DNA of 50,841 bases from Ophiothrix spiculata (lineage: Eukaryota > Echinodermata > Ophiuroidea > Amphilepidida > Ophiotrichidae), in NCBI GenBank assembly GCA_000969725.1, contig JXSR01S060802.1; one strand, given 5' to 3'. The notes below the pieces were generated by a model that saw nothing but the letters and a program-made list of their open reading frames with translations, did no database searches and had not been told where the DNA came from. The number at the start of each line of letters is the position of its first letter. Position 1 is the stretch's first letter. The position numbers and the translations under genes were made by a program. Below are positions 33,038 to 44,129 of this stretch, one piece after another.

Positions 33038-33620
33038 AAATTACTTTTACAAAGGAATTTCTTTAATACGGTCTATGGTTGCACATAGTAGAAATGTTGT
33101 AAAAACATCCTGAAATCCAAAATAATTGAAATTTTGCGAAATATATGTGAACATTTATGTAATTTCTACAGGGACTTTTTTTTTCATTGAGTGAGGTCAA
33201 ATTTGGTCTTTGCGTTTTGCTTAAAATCTGCGGTTCTGAAATTAATATATTTTAGCCATTTGGTCAGTAGAAAAAGTCAACACTTCTTTATAACACTTTA
33301 AATCAACACTTCTGCTAATTTTTTTTCTAAACCCTAAATTTTGCGGTAGTTTTGGGTAAAACACGCTACACGTAAAAGAATGTGACGCTTGGTCCCATGA
33401 GGTCAAATAAGACATCAAATTTCTACGCAAACACCATGTAACCCCTGAAGCGAACGATTAAGCAGCAGTTGCCTATTGTTAGATATATAAATGTAAAAAA
33501 AATCAATAATTCGACACATAGGTCCGTAGTGTTGTGGTTGGGTCTATGGCAGGGTCCCAGTTTCGAATCCTGTCGGCGATTTTCCTTCAATAAATTACTT
33601 TTACAAAGGAATTTCTTTAA
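33038..33620. repeat. 29-bp direct repeat bracketing 525 bp
   Basis: AAATTACTTTTACAAAGGAA followed by TTTCTTTAA is identical at 33038-33066 and 33592-33620. The left copy sits in a hairpin closed by CCATAGAC/GTCTATGG. The right copy directly follows a tRNA-like SINE head. The repeat may be a long target duplication of a retro-insertion, or a recombination footprint. Confidence 0.75.
33522..33582 (+). repeat. tRNA-derived SINE-like fragment
   Basis: A box A-like TAGTGTTGTGGTTGGG precedes a box B-like GTTTCGAATCC (33560-33570) at tRNA spacing. There is no complete cloverleaf. It resembles the head at 1262-1341 only in the promoter boxes. Confidence 0.35.
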
Positions 33621-34364
33621 ATAAACATGATAAAAGCTGTACAATTTCCTGTCTCGTAAACAAACATGTGTAAACAAAATGCACAGTGCAATGGACGCCA
33701 TCACCAGTCAAACTGCTTTCCACGTGCGGTAAATGACGTCAAATTTGCCCATATAGCCCCAGACCTTCGAAAGGTGTGACTTGTCGTTTACCATGTTCGC
33801 TGTGTATATCGGAATGTTATGACCGACATCATGTCCCTTTAGTATGTCTAATTGTACTGAATTTTCCCTCGATTAATTTTCTGATTTTAAAAGTCTTACA
33901 TGAAAGATATATTTTCAAAATTCGTATTAGTCAATTCACATATAATTTGGTAAAACAAGCTGCACGTAATTAGATATGACCTCATGATTTTAAAAGCCTA
34001 AAATTGGAATATTTTTGTTTTTAAATGTAATGAAATGAAGAATTTGTATTCCCAACAGTCAAACATAGACTTATCTTATTAAAAAACACTCTAAATATTT
34101 GTATCCACATCTTCATTATATATTTGCATTAACCCCTTTGTGATTACAGGGATTCGAAGTCCGAACTATCCAACAGGTCACGTCAAGAAAAAAAAAATCG
34201 CAACTAAGTTCTTCTAATATTGATCGCCAGAACTACAAAATAAATTGCTCATTAAGAGCTCATTTGCATATGTACTGACTGAACAACTCTCACGCAACAT
34301 TATTTTCACGCGTTATTCCGTTATGGTCTATTAAAGGTGGACTTTGATTCTAGGGGGTCCTTGA
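33621..34364. other. non-coding, nothing recognised
   Basis: AT-rich; no supported feature. Confidence 0.4.
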
Positions 34365-34779
34365 NNNNNNNNNNNNNNNNNNNNNNNNNNNNNNNNNNNN
34401 NNNNNNNNNNNNNNNNNNNNNNNNNNNNNNNNNNNNNNNNNNNNNNNNNNNNNNNNNNNNNNNNNNNNNNNNNNNNNNNNNNNNNNNNNNNNNNNNNNNN
34501 NNNNNNNNNNNNNNNNNNNNNNNNNNNNNNNNNNNNNNNNNNNNNNNNNNNNNNNNNNNNNNNNNNNNNNNNNNNNNNNNNNNNNNNNNNNNNNNNNNNN
34601 NNNNNNNNNNNNNNNNNNNNNNNNNNNNNNNNNNNNNNNNNNNNNNNNNNNNNNNNNNNNNNNNNNNNNNNNNNNNNNNNNNNNNNNNNNNNNNNNNNNN
34701 NNNNNNNNNNNNNNNNNNNNNNNNNNNNNNNNNNNNNNNNNNNNNNNNNNNNNNNNNNNNNNNNNNNNNNNNNNNNNNN
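34365..34779. other. assembly gap (415 N)
   Basis: Run of N; content unknown. Confidence 1.
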
Positions 34780-35047
34780 AAGAACAATGACTGGTTTCTT
34801 CATTTCATATCCATTCACGCGCGTGACTGGTATAAATAGTCATGTGGTTATTGCTTTCAATGCTACTCTCCACAATCCTGCTGCCAATCTAAATTGCGAC
34901 ACTGAGCAATTTGAAAGCAAAAATACGTCCACTGTCTCTGAAATCTGCTTTGATTTTGCATAATTTTACGGTTCAAGTTCTTATATAATAATTAGTGACG
35001 CATATTACATTTATATTAATAACTGAAGACAAACACACAGAAATGAA

Positions 35048-36397
35048 TTACATATAGTTAAAGAAAAGTTTCGTCTCCCAATCTTTATCACCTCGATTCT
35101 TCGCTCCCTCTTCCAATTGAATTTCATACATCTTTAAATTACAAAAACATTTCTGAAATTCTTCTCCAAAAGCCTCCCGAATGACATCATCTTCAACGAA
35201 AGCTTGAACCGCATCTTTCATGTTGTCCGGTAAATTGCATACTTCTTCCGGGACGTTGCACTTATTGTATGCATTGCCGGTGATGTTTTCCGGTAGTGAA
35301 AGCTCCCTCTTAATGCCATCCACACCAGCAGCGATCACAGCTGCAAAGCTTATGTATGGGTTGCAACCGCTCGACCCCATCCTGTTTTCAATGTATGTAC
35401 CTCTTTCACCATTGACTTTGAGTCGAAGAGCGCATGTGCGATTGTCAACACCCCACGTGGCATTACATGCAGCAAAAGTATGTGGCTTCGAACGCTTCAG
35501 ACAATTGACTGTTGGTGCCATCAGGACACTAATGGCAGGCGCATGCGCAAGGATACCAGCCATCCAATGCTGGCCTAGCTTAGATAAACCCATGGCATTG
35601 TTATTCTCGTCAAAAAGAAGACCGCGTTTGCCTTCAAGATCCCACAAAGAATGACAAAAATGTCCGGAAGAGCCACTTTGGTCAGCCCATGGTTTTGACA
35701 TGAATGTCGCAGTATACCCCCTTAGCTGGCATATTTCTTTGACGGTAGATTTGAAGACATGCGCATTGTCCGCTGCCTGAATACCAAAGGCGGGCTTGTA
35801 GGTGATTTCCATCTGCCCCGGTCCATACTCCGTATCGCACATTTCGACATCGATACCGATATTATACAGGTTTGCAAGAAGTTGGTGGATCAAATCGGGA
35901 TCTGTATAATTGCGTAAAGTAGATCGCAAATTGATATCATCAAACAGTGGTTTCTTAGTTTCTCGATTTACAACATAAAATTCATGTTCATGCGCTGAAA
36001 GCAATGAAATGCCTAATTCGTGTAGTTTTTCAAGTTGTTTCCGTGCGATATAGCGAGGAAAAGCGGACACGGGTTTTCCTTCAAAGGTTGGTTCCAATAA
36101 CACTTGCGCTGTCTTTGGGCACCATGGTATGACGCGGAATGTATCCAAATCAGGCAACCAAACACCATCGGCGTAGCCAATGTCATCCGTGAATGATGTA
36201 CTAGTACAATGCACTAAATTACATGCGGGGTCCATTTCCATGTGCGCTAATGGAATATTTATACCTCCCGCCTTTTCTCTAAAATGGCGCGAAGGCACTA
36301 TCTTGGATCGGGCAATACCGTACATGTCGGCGAATTCAAACCTGACGAATTCAATCTCGTTTTCTTTTATCTTGCTTAATGTTCGTTCAAGAGCCAT
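35048..36397 (-). CDS. LGSN: lengsin-like glutamine synthetase-family protein, copy 2
   Basis: 449 aa in one coding exon, clearly paralogous to 2920-4257 along its whole length (shared FVRFEF, ADNAHVFK, WGVDNRTC, GERGTYIENRM, NPYISFAAVIAAG). The glutamine synthetase-fold ligands are kept: E137 and E139 (AHEHEF), E190 and E197 (EYGPGQMEI), H246, R302, R320 and R325, E337 and R339. So it is probably an active ligase or a close structural relative. I chose the Met at 36397. The 20 upstream in-frame codons run through a pyrimidine tract and TTTACATACACAG, a likely 3' splice site of a 5'-UTR intron. It has extra residues around 370-385 (NKCNVPEEVCN). The lack of introns in both paralogues suggests descent from one intron-poor ancestor. 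Confidence 0.9.
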   Translation of the reverse strand: MALERTLSKIKENEIEFVRFEFADMYGIARSKIVPSRHFREKAGGINIPLAHMEMDPACNLVHCTSTSFTDDIGYADGVWLPDLDTFRVIPWCPKTAQVLLEPTFEGKPVSAFPRYIARKQLEKLHELGISLLSAHEHEFYVVNRETKKPLFDDINLRSTLRNYTDPDLIHQLLANLYNIGIDVEMCDTEYGPGQMEITYKPAFGIQAADNAHVFKSTVKEICQLRGYTATFMSKPWADQSGSSGHFCHSLWDLEGKRGLLFDENNNAMGLSKLGQHWMAGILAHAPAISVLMAPTVNCLKRSKPHTFAACNATWGVDNRTCALRLKVNGERGTYIENRMGSSGCNPYISFAAVIAAGVDGIKRELSLPENITGNAYNKCNVPEEVCNLPDNMKDAVQAFVEDDVIREAFGEEFQKCFCNLKMYEIQLEEGAKNRGDKDWETKLFFNYM

Positions 36398-36738
36398 CTT
36401 GTTGGTTCTGTCAAAACTGTGTATGTAAACAAAGCAGAAAAGAAATAAAAAAAGCAATTATCATTGTGAATTACGAATGATGATTATACAAAAATGATAT
36501 TAGTCGAAACGGAATAGATCAAAGTGACACCAAACCAGTTTCAAGTTGGGCCTTCTTGATTAGATCACGACGTCGTTCGACGTTCCGTGATACTTTGTTT
36601 CCAAATTACACCTGCTTATCTCCCAAGACCAATAACATCTATTTTACTGTGCTGTGTGCTCTATAAGATTCAAACGCAGAACTCCTCCTATCACTTGCAA
36701 CAATCTATAGACCACTTTCGTATGTCCCATAATGCATC
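36398..36738. other. upstream region of lengsin-like copy 2
   Basis: Should contain the promoter and first non-coding exon; no specific element could be placed. Confidence 0.35.
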
Positions 36739-36869
36739 TTGAAAGTACCGCAAATACGGGAACTTTTGCGCAAACAACCATATTTTACGTTGTGCGCATA
36801 TGACGTTGTGCGTACAATGTATTAATATGGTCGATTGCGCAAAAGTTCTCGGACATACGGTACTTTCAG
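36739..36869. repeat. foldback repeat (GAAAGTACCG arms)
   Basis: GAAAGTACCGCAAATACGGG then AACTTTTGCGCAAACAACCA at the left is mirrored by GGTCGATTGCGCAAAAGTTC then CGGACATACGGTACTTTC at the right, with a loop of about 40 bp. It is probably a short MITE. Confidence 0.65.
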
Positions 36870-37827
36870 CGTGAATAGGAAAATAGCGTATTAACATTAT
36901 TACAACCAAATATTTTTGAACCGTTAAAGACAGACAGGCTTGAAGACCACGAAGACATATTATAATTATTTTAAAAATAGTCAGTTCTGAAAGCTATTAT
37001 GGTGCTCTAACCCATTTGAGGATAAAAACTTATATTTTGAATCCACTTTGCTTTTCTTTTTGGCACCATTATGGATTTGGAACTTAGCAACAACCTTAAC
37101 CACTGATTTAGTCCGCATGATTATTATGGTTGATCATTTTGGACCTTATCATGAGTGCTACTTTGGATTTGAAACATTGTAGCAGCATAGGGAGGATTGA
37201 GCCTGTCATTACCTTAAAGGTAATTTCTATTAATTTATTATTGAAAATGTTATGTTGTTAATGCAAGTATAGCTCAGTTTTAAGCGTGCTTTAATTGCTA
37301 CCATTTTGACCCTTATTATGGGCACCATTTTGGATTTAATAATGACACTTTTCAGGGGAGGGTTAATCTTTAGAACCACTTTCCATTTGATTATTTCAAA
37401 TAATTAATGTTTTGAATGCTGTTCTTATGGTACTCCAACAACATTTTTGAGCGAAAAATGGACTTTCCGGCCATTTTGAACCTTGTAAGGGGTGCCATAT
37501 CTGGATTGGAAATACTACTGATGACCATCAGAATTTGTCATATTTATGATATTGAAGAGGCAGTAATGATATTTCCATTCAATATGGTATAGTTTTTTAA
37601 GCTGAAAAATAGCATAATCATAGCCCTTTAAACTTGACAGTAAAGTGTCCTCCAGAAGTGACCAATGTTTTTCATGGCATAAATAGTAACATCATTTTTT
37701 TGTACCTAGTTATGGATATTCATAAATTGAAAGCTATTATACAATCACCAGGTAGCAATTCGCTATATGAATAAGTGGTACGATCCATCATTCATTTTGC
37801 CGGTCACTCGTGGAGGCAAAGATTACA
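36870..37827. other. non-coding with degenerate internal repeats
   Basis: Words such as GCACCATTTTGGATTT and CCATTTTGACCCTTAT recur at 37060, 37130-37180, 37300-37340 and 37470-37510. They suggest an old, decayed tandem array. No coding sequence. Confidence 0.4.
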
Positions 37828-38092
37828 CCAGCTGGTCACATAAGCCGCAACTTGGCGCCGCAAGGCCGGTATGACATCGGTATGACACCGGTGAATGATT
37901 GCGATGCCCGGTCGGACACCGGTGGTTATGTGACCATAACTGGAGACATCGTATAGGTACAAACCGCAAGGTTTTAATTCGGAATTAAATTCTTGCGGCA
38001 TGCTTCCGGCGTCTCTACGGTGTCCGATCGGCGTCTGCTGAATTGACGCCGTAAACACATCGTAACCTCGCCGCAATGTTATGTGACCAGGG
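37828..38092. mobile_element. MITE family B, copy 2
   Basis: Homologous to 25623-25907 over its length (GGTGAATGATTGCGATGCC, CGGCATGCTTCCGGCGTCTC, TCGGCGTCTGCTGAATTGAC). The right end TTATGTGACCAGGG is intact; the left end is altered to CCAGCTGGTCACATAA. It carries an internal GTTATGTGACCATAACTGG not present in copy 1. Confidence 0.85.
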
Positions 38093-38991
38093 TATCCTGC
38101 TGGTTGCTGGCCGGGGCCACCGAATAACTGAAAAGATTGACCCTTTCGCTTCTTCAGATCAAGCTCTGCATTGAGCTGTATTTTGAAGTAAAATCCATTT
38201 AATTGCAATCTTATATTCGTTATTTTACACCATTACTTACGTGTGATAAGTCTTGTCAAGAGTTTGTCTCCATAAAAATTAACGTCTGAATAACAAGATT
38301 GCAATAGTTTTTTAGTTTTCATTTTTCCATGGCAAGTATTTTCTTGCCGAGATATTTGATCTGGTTGTTTCACTGTTGCAGTAGTAAACAATACATCAAG
38401 GTCTAAAATTTAGTAAGAGTTAGGCCAGGGTCAGACGAAGTACGAGGTCGCATTTACTGCAATAATTCTATTGTCGTAATTAAATTACGACATGCGGTCA
38501 GACTTAAATTTGCCATTTTTGTTACAATTGTGTCGCATTACTCTCCCATGACAAAACCAATTTATTTGATCAGGTTGTTTCACCGTTAAGTAAAATGCCA
38601 TCAGGGTCAGAAATTTGCTAAAAGTTAGAGAATTGAATATATCACAAAGATTCTTCTAATTAATCAAACTTCACGGGAATAAACAAAGATAGTCACAAAA
38701 TAAAATACCGAGGTTTTTTTTAGAATCAGCTCAACTTTTTGTGAAATTCTTACCCTACCATTAATCAAAAACCAATCATTGGTCAGTGAAGTCAGAATTG
38801 GATGAAAAGACCTTGTTTCAAAAGAATACTCTTTGGTGTTGTAAAATAAACATGATTAAAAAACCATTTTTGAAGAATCTTATAAGATTTTGTTAGTAAA
38901 AAATGTTTGCTTCAAAGGTAACCACTCAGCTAGCTAGTTGCATTTAAATGCATATTTTGTATACACGACACTGGGACTAGTCTTTCTTTAA
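38093..38991. other. non-coding, nothing recognised
   Basis: AT-rich. GATCTGGTTGTTTCACTGTT (38359) and GATCAGGTTGTTTCACCGTT (38568) form a short direct repeat about 210 bp apart. No gene. Confidence 0.35.
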
Positions 38992-39483
38992 GGCTGGGGT
39001 AGACCTTCAACTATAGCATGAAATGTTTTTGCACTCTACAATTTTAGAAGCGGATTTTTACCCTGAATGTATTGGTGATATTGGTTTTTGACCAACAATT
39101 TCGATTTTGGCAAAAAAATGCCAAAAACCGTATATTTTGCCCAAACATTTCTGGAAAGCCTAACTAAAATTTGCATTCATGAAATTATTAACTTTGTTGC
39201 TTTTTGGAATTGAGAAACAAACGTCTAGGAAAGCTTTCTCAGATTTTTGATTTCTATCTTATTTTTTGAAAAATTGCCAAAAATAGGTCAAAAAAATGCA
39301 AAAAATTCCCAAAAATTCTGGTTTTGGGCATTTTTTGCCAAAATTGATATTTTTAGTCAAAAACTGATATCATCATCATATTCAGGGTAAAAATCTGCTT
39401 GTAAAATGTATACTTTTATATATTTTATGTAATTAGTTTAGACGGTTTGGACGGTCTAGACCATTTGAAGGTCTACCCCAGCC
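38992..39483. mobile_element. TTAA-flanked MITE 1 (piggyBac-like)
   Basis: 492 bp with perfect inverted ends GGCTGGGGTAGACCTTCAA/TTGAAGGTCTACCCCAGCC, flanked on both sides by TTAA (38988-38991, 39484-39487), the signature target of piggyBac-type transposases. The interior is A/T-rich with CAAAAA words and also partly symmetric (ATTTTTACCCTGAATGT versus ATTCAGGGTAAAAATC). No coding sequence. Confidence 0.88.
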
Positions 39484-39510
39484 TTAAACTTCTACTATTC
39501 GGCATAATTG

Positions 39511-39758
39511 TTGTAACCCAGGAAAGATATTGTGTGTATCCCATCATGCATTGCTTCCTATGGGATACTTTGTATAGGAAATCATGAGAGTATAGTTAAC
39601 GATGAAATGCCCATAAATCAAATTAGCAATTGTTGTAATCTTGCATTTTGGGCATGTTTCATCACTAACTATACTCACGTGACTTCCTGTACAAAATTTC
39701 CCGGAGGAAGCTATGCATGATGGGATACACACGATATCTTCTCTAACTTGTAACCAGG
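39511..39758. mobile_element. foldback MITE (GATGGGATACAC arms)
   Basis: Long inverted arms: TGTGTATCCCATCATGCAT with GCTTCC at the left against GGAAGC with ATGCATGATGGGATACACA at the right, ending in CCCAGG-type and CTGGTTAC-type termini. The loop lies near 39620-39640. The arms create mirrored short open frames on both strands, which I reject as genes. Confidence 0.8.
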
Positions 39759-39781
39759 GAGTCAAGTTTACCTCACTTTAC

Positions 39782-39893
39782 CATGAAAACTTCAATCGCA
39801 GCAAGCAGCTTCGCCAGCGATTTAGGTAAAGGAACTTCGTCTAACCCCCAGTCCAAATACATGCGCACACCACTGTGTTTGCTGCCATCTAGC
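39782..39893 (-). pseudogene. orphan exon candidate, unidentified
   Basis: 112 nt between the acceptor-like ATAGCCCGCAG and the donor ATG|GTAAAG. It reads LDGSKHSGVRMYLDWGLDEV then PLPKSLAKLLAAIEVFM. Composition and balanced codon use suggest real coding sequence. The frame stays open about 20 codons upstream. No partner exon was found. It lies 5' of lengsin-like copy 2 on the same strand, but nothing links the two. I do not recognise the family, and it may be a relic. Confidence 0.3.
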
Positions 39894-42115
39894 CTGCGGG
39901 CTATGCATTCGACAATAAACCAGAAATATATACGCGTAATAAGTATGTGTTATAGCATGAGCCTTTAGGGCGAATGCTATAACACATTTAGCACACAACC
40001 ACAAGCGAATCGTCAAGGAAGTATGATTTTTCCCCAACAGTCTGTGAAGACAGGGATTGTTATCACAAATTTTAATTAGCATCTATATGTTTTTGCAATT
40101 ATCAGATCAAGTTACAGACCAATTACACTAAGGAAGGTAATACAACATTTAGATTTCATCCAGACAAGGATCTGGGAATAGTTGACTTTATTACAACCAA
40201 ATGTTATGTAACGATTGATCTGACTTAGAAACCCCTGCCTTAATGTGACGTGATACCTGACCTCATCTTAGGACAAAAACATTTAATACTTACTTATTAT
40301 AATCACTGATAACGACAGTTTTGGGCAAACAAAATTAGCTTCTTATAGAAGTCCCTTTGGGTTGTCTGGATGTGATAAATGAAGCACGCATTTAACAAGT
40401 CACAAAACACATGTTGTCTTAGAGACATGATAACTTTGTAGGACGGTGTAAGATATAATGAATCCGGTGTGCTAATAATTTATATTTTGATACACACTGT
40501 AAGATTAAGAGACGGAGATTCATACACTGGTTAACAGTGAAAGGGAATTGTGATTCACACAGTATCTCTGGATTTGCCCAAATGCCCAAATTGAAGCTCT
40601 CACCAAATGACCCTTCATGTTTTGAACCTGCGCTCTCACCGAATGCCGGCCTGTTGGGGCGGGAGCCTTACACCCCTACCCATGCATTTTGACTGCCCCG
40701 GGCCGATACAACTAAGCTGAATTTGCGAAATACCAAACACAATATAACGTAGAACAGTAATACATACCTTTGTATAAAGAACTACAGATGTTTCCTTGAA
40801 GCTGTACAGACTATACAGATATTACGACGATAATAATATTCAAAATATAAACCAGTTATATAAACAAACGGTTTAACACATGTTGAGTCGGCAACTTATT
40901 ATCATGTCCTGCGCTGTCTGGATCGAGTATACCAGCATCTGTTAAGGGCATGTCCTTGTCATAAAATGAGAAATTTACAGAGGACGTAATCGAATTATAT
41001 ATAATACACATATCTATATATAGGTTCTTCAATGAGATGTCAGAAAAATATGATGATCATGATACGTCAGAAAAATATCAATCATCAAATAAATTGACAT
41101 TTTCGCGGTGTTTGTTGCAATTAAAACGCAGTCGAGCAACACGCATGATCGATTGCAGACCACCTGTACGCCGTTTCTGTCATCGCCGAATGGTTCGTTG
41201 TCTCTATATATCTTTTCTTAAGAATATATGTGGCTGTCCAGCCCGTGTGAACTTCATTTTCCGCTACAGGTGAAAATACATGTCAAGGTCGTAATTTGCC
41301 GAAAATGATTTTTTGACAGATTCACAATCCTTGTGCTTACTACGAAATACCAGAAAAGTTTCATTTCAAGAAAATGATAGGAAATGTGATATAAATCTGC
41401 ATATTGTTAGGATAATTAACAGAAAATATAAGGCTTACTGATCTTTCAACGCGTTTATCTCAGTTATACGTTTTACTCCCTGACAACCTTTGACAAACCC
41501 CCGGGACAAACCATAACTTGACTTCTGGAAATCGTGTGAATCGTGTGAAGGGTTTCATTTTAATCCTTAAAGCATTACATGGTCTTTGCAAATAATTAAA
41601 AAAGTGAAAATGACAAGAGGTGGCATTTACGGCTTGTTTGGGATGGACGGTCACATACAACTATTATACTTAAATTACACCATGCTATAATGTTCTCTGC
41701 ATCGTCTGGCTGATGATAGTTTTTGCAATTAACAATACACAAGTGATATATATCATCACGCAAAGTGACATAAATTTTGTTTCACGGTCGACCAGTGAAC
41801 GGATAGATAACACTATATTACGCCATACACAATTGAGTTTTCTTGTGAATTGATATGATACACGCTCTGATCATACTTTGCTCTGATGAGATGAGTTAAA
41901 AGTTTTGAGAAAACAGCCCCTGAAGTGAAAGGGTCAATTGCATCCATATAGGGCTTACATATTAAAACTATATAGGCCTACATGTATAAAATTTAATATA
42001 AAATGTATTTTTTATGTTAAGTTAATTTTTAACGATTTTAATGCCTATCAACAGATTCTATTTTTTGGTACAAAAGATCAATAAACAGTTTTTGTTCCAT
42101 GCATGGAACAAAATG
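39894..42115. other. non-coding, nothing firm
   Basis: AT-rich intergenic sequence with short unconvincing open frames. A small duplication GTCAGAAAAATATGATGATC / GTCAGAAAAATATCAATCAT lies at 41039-41088. No gene assigned. Confidence 0.4.
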
Positions 42116-42338
42116 CTAAATTCTAAAGATTGAAAATTCAATTTTTTTTTGAGTGTGTACTCACGGCAGACTTTTTTGAATTGAAATGTCAATCTTTCAG
42201 ACTGAATTTTAGATCTTGGAAGTTAGAGGGATATTCCAAGGATTGAAAATTCAGTCTGAAAGATTGACTTTTCAATCCAAAAAAGTCTGCCGTGAGTGCA
42301 CTCTCAAAAAGATTGAATTTTCAATCGTTAGAATTTAG
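42116..42338. mobile_element. near-perfect palindromic MITE
   Basis: Arms of about 100 bp (42116-42215, 42240-42338): AGATTGAAAATTCAATTTTT, ACTCACGGCAGACTTTTTTG and CAATCTTTCAGACTGAATTT at the left are matched in inverse at the right. The loop is only about 25 bp. The right end CTAAATTC/GAATTTAG with AGAGTG resembles the CACTCTCTAAAT ends of other elements here. Confidence 0.85.
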
Positions 42339-42517
42339 AGAGTGATGATATCAATTTTCAACTTTTTAAAAGATTATAGATTAAGAAGATGTCCACAGAA
42401 TAATTTCAAATTCACTCGGCATAGGACTAATGTAGACGTATAATCTTGATATTTTGTGCGTCAAGTTTCAAGCGTAACCAAAAACAATGGTCGCTATGGC
42501 ATTTTCTATATCTGTAG

Positions 42518-43598
42518 CAGTGGCGTAGCAATAGGGTGGCATGGGTGGACAAAGTCCATGGGCCTCAAGGGGTAAGGGGCCCCCATACATAAAAAGAAAA
42601 AATAGAAAAACGGGGAAAAGAAGGAGAAGAAGAAAGAAAAAAGGAGAAAAAGAAGAAGAAGAGAAGATGAAAATGGTTGTCGGGCCCCAGGGAAAAGTGA
42701 GTTATTGTAGAAATCATGAACGATGACTAGTTATATGTGTGGGGCCCCGTTTATATAGTTATGGAAATGGTGACCTAATTCAAATAGCACCTAGAAATTA
42801 ACGCCCTTTTTTATAGGGTCCATCTTGAGGCCCACCTGTATTATTAGAGAGCTGTCGGGCGCTCCCATGGAAAAATGAGTTATTGTAGAAATCATGAACG
42901 ATGACTAGTTATGTGTTTGGGCCCGTCTATATAGTTAGGGAGAAGGTGACATAATTCAAAAAACACCTAGAATTGATAAAGGCCCCTTAGGGTCAATCAT
43001 GAGGCCCGCCTGTATTATTGGAGAGATGTCGGACCCCAGTGAAAAGTAGATATTGTATTATTGTAGAGAGTTATTGTATAAATCATGAACGATGAGTAGT
43101 CATATGTGTGGGCCCCCAAATTACGTGATTTGGACTTTGAAATTTCAAAATATTCTATCTCTTGAGGGAGCACATCCCACTCAGATACCCCTCTATATCA
43201 TTTGTCGATTGCTTAAATGAAATTCTCTGAACTGATATGGATGAAAAAAGTGCGAACTTAAGCATCAATTAGACAAAAACATATGCACCAAATGGCGTGA
43301 TTTGAACTTTGAAATTTCAAAAAAAATCTATCTCATCAGGGGACACATCCCCACATAGACTCCGACACCTTGTCCATATCATTTGTCCATTGATAATGCA
43401 ATTCTCTTAACTAAACTGCTCGGATATGGATGAAATAAGTGCCAACTTGAAACATGTATTAAACAAAAATATATGCACCAAATGGCGTGATTTTCAGTTT
43501 GAAATTTCAAACATTGAAAACTTATTTTGGTAATAAATATCAGGGGGCCCCGCACTGATTATTGTCCATGGGCCCACGATCTCCTTGCTACGCCACTG
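42518..43598. mobile_element. non-autonomous hAT-like element with perfect 8-bp target duplication
   Basis: Ends CAGTGGCGTAGCAA and TTGCTACGCCACTG (with one small indel further in) lie between exact 8-bp copies of ATCTGTAG (42510-42517 and 43599-43606). CAGTGGCGTAGC-type ends and 8-bp duplications are diagnostic of hAT elements. The 1,081-bp interior codes for nothing. It holds an A/G-rich run (42590-42670), three tandem variants of a ~180-bp unit containing AAATCATGAACGATGA and TGTGGGGCCCC, and two variants of a second unit (GAAATTTCAAA ... CATATGCACCAAATGGCGTG). Confidence 0.95.
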
Positions 43599-43606
43599 AT
43601 CTGTAG

Positions 43607-44129
43607 GGCCTATATGGCGTTAGTTACCCTATGAAATAGTAGTTACCATGCCATTGGTGTATAGGACTTATACTTGAAAGTCGATTTTTGTCATCTGGTT
43701 TTTTTTTTCTAAATTGTTGCATGGTCGGCTCTGACGTATTAATCTCCTAGGGAAAGTCTGATACATTATATTAAATACCATTTTATTGGTGAGTATAATA
43801 TTTTTTAAAAGAGTGTTTAGATATGTAATCAACCCAATTTAAACACTTTTTTGACTTTCCGCTCATTTCGTCATATATGAAGTGAATCGAAAACAATGAT
43901 CTAGAATAAATATTATGACAAAAATGTCTTCTTTAAAATATTTTTAGCAGGGAACCAAACATTAGCGTTAGATTTATTCATTGTTGATATCTACAATGAT
44001 ATATATATAATATTTCTAGAGAAGTTTTAAATTTCTGATAATATGTCGTGTGACGCATGGACTGTGGTATGTTGATATATTAAACTCGAACATTAAACTA
44101 AATATCAAGCAAAATGCCATATAGTCCCT
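43607..44129. other. non-coding, nothing recognised
   Basis: AT-rich; no supported feature. Confidence 0.4.

Noticed and set aside
39532..39765. Mirrored short frames on both strands (MCIPSCIAS type)
   Set aside because: Generated by the palindromic arms of a foldback element.
40580..40690. tRNA-like GGTTCAAAA on the minus strand
   Set aside because: Only a partial box B; no box A at the right distance and no cloverleaf.
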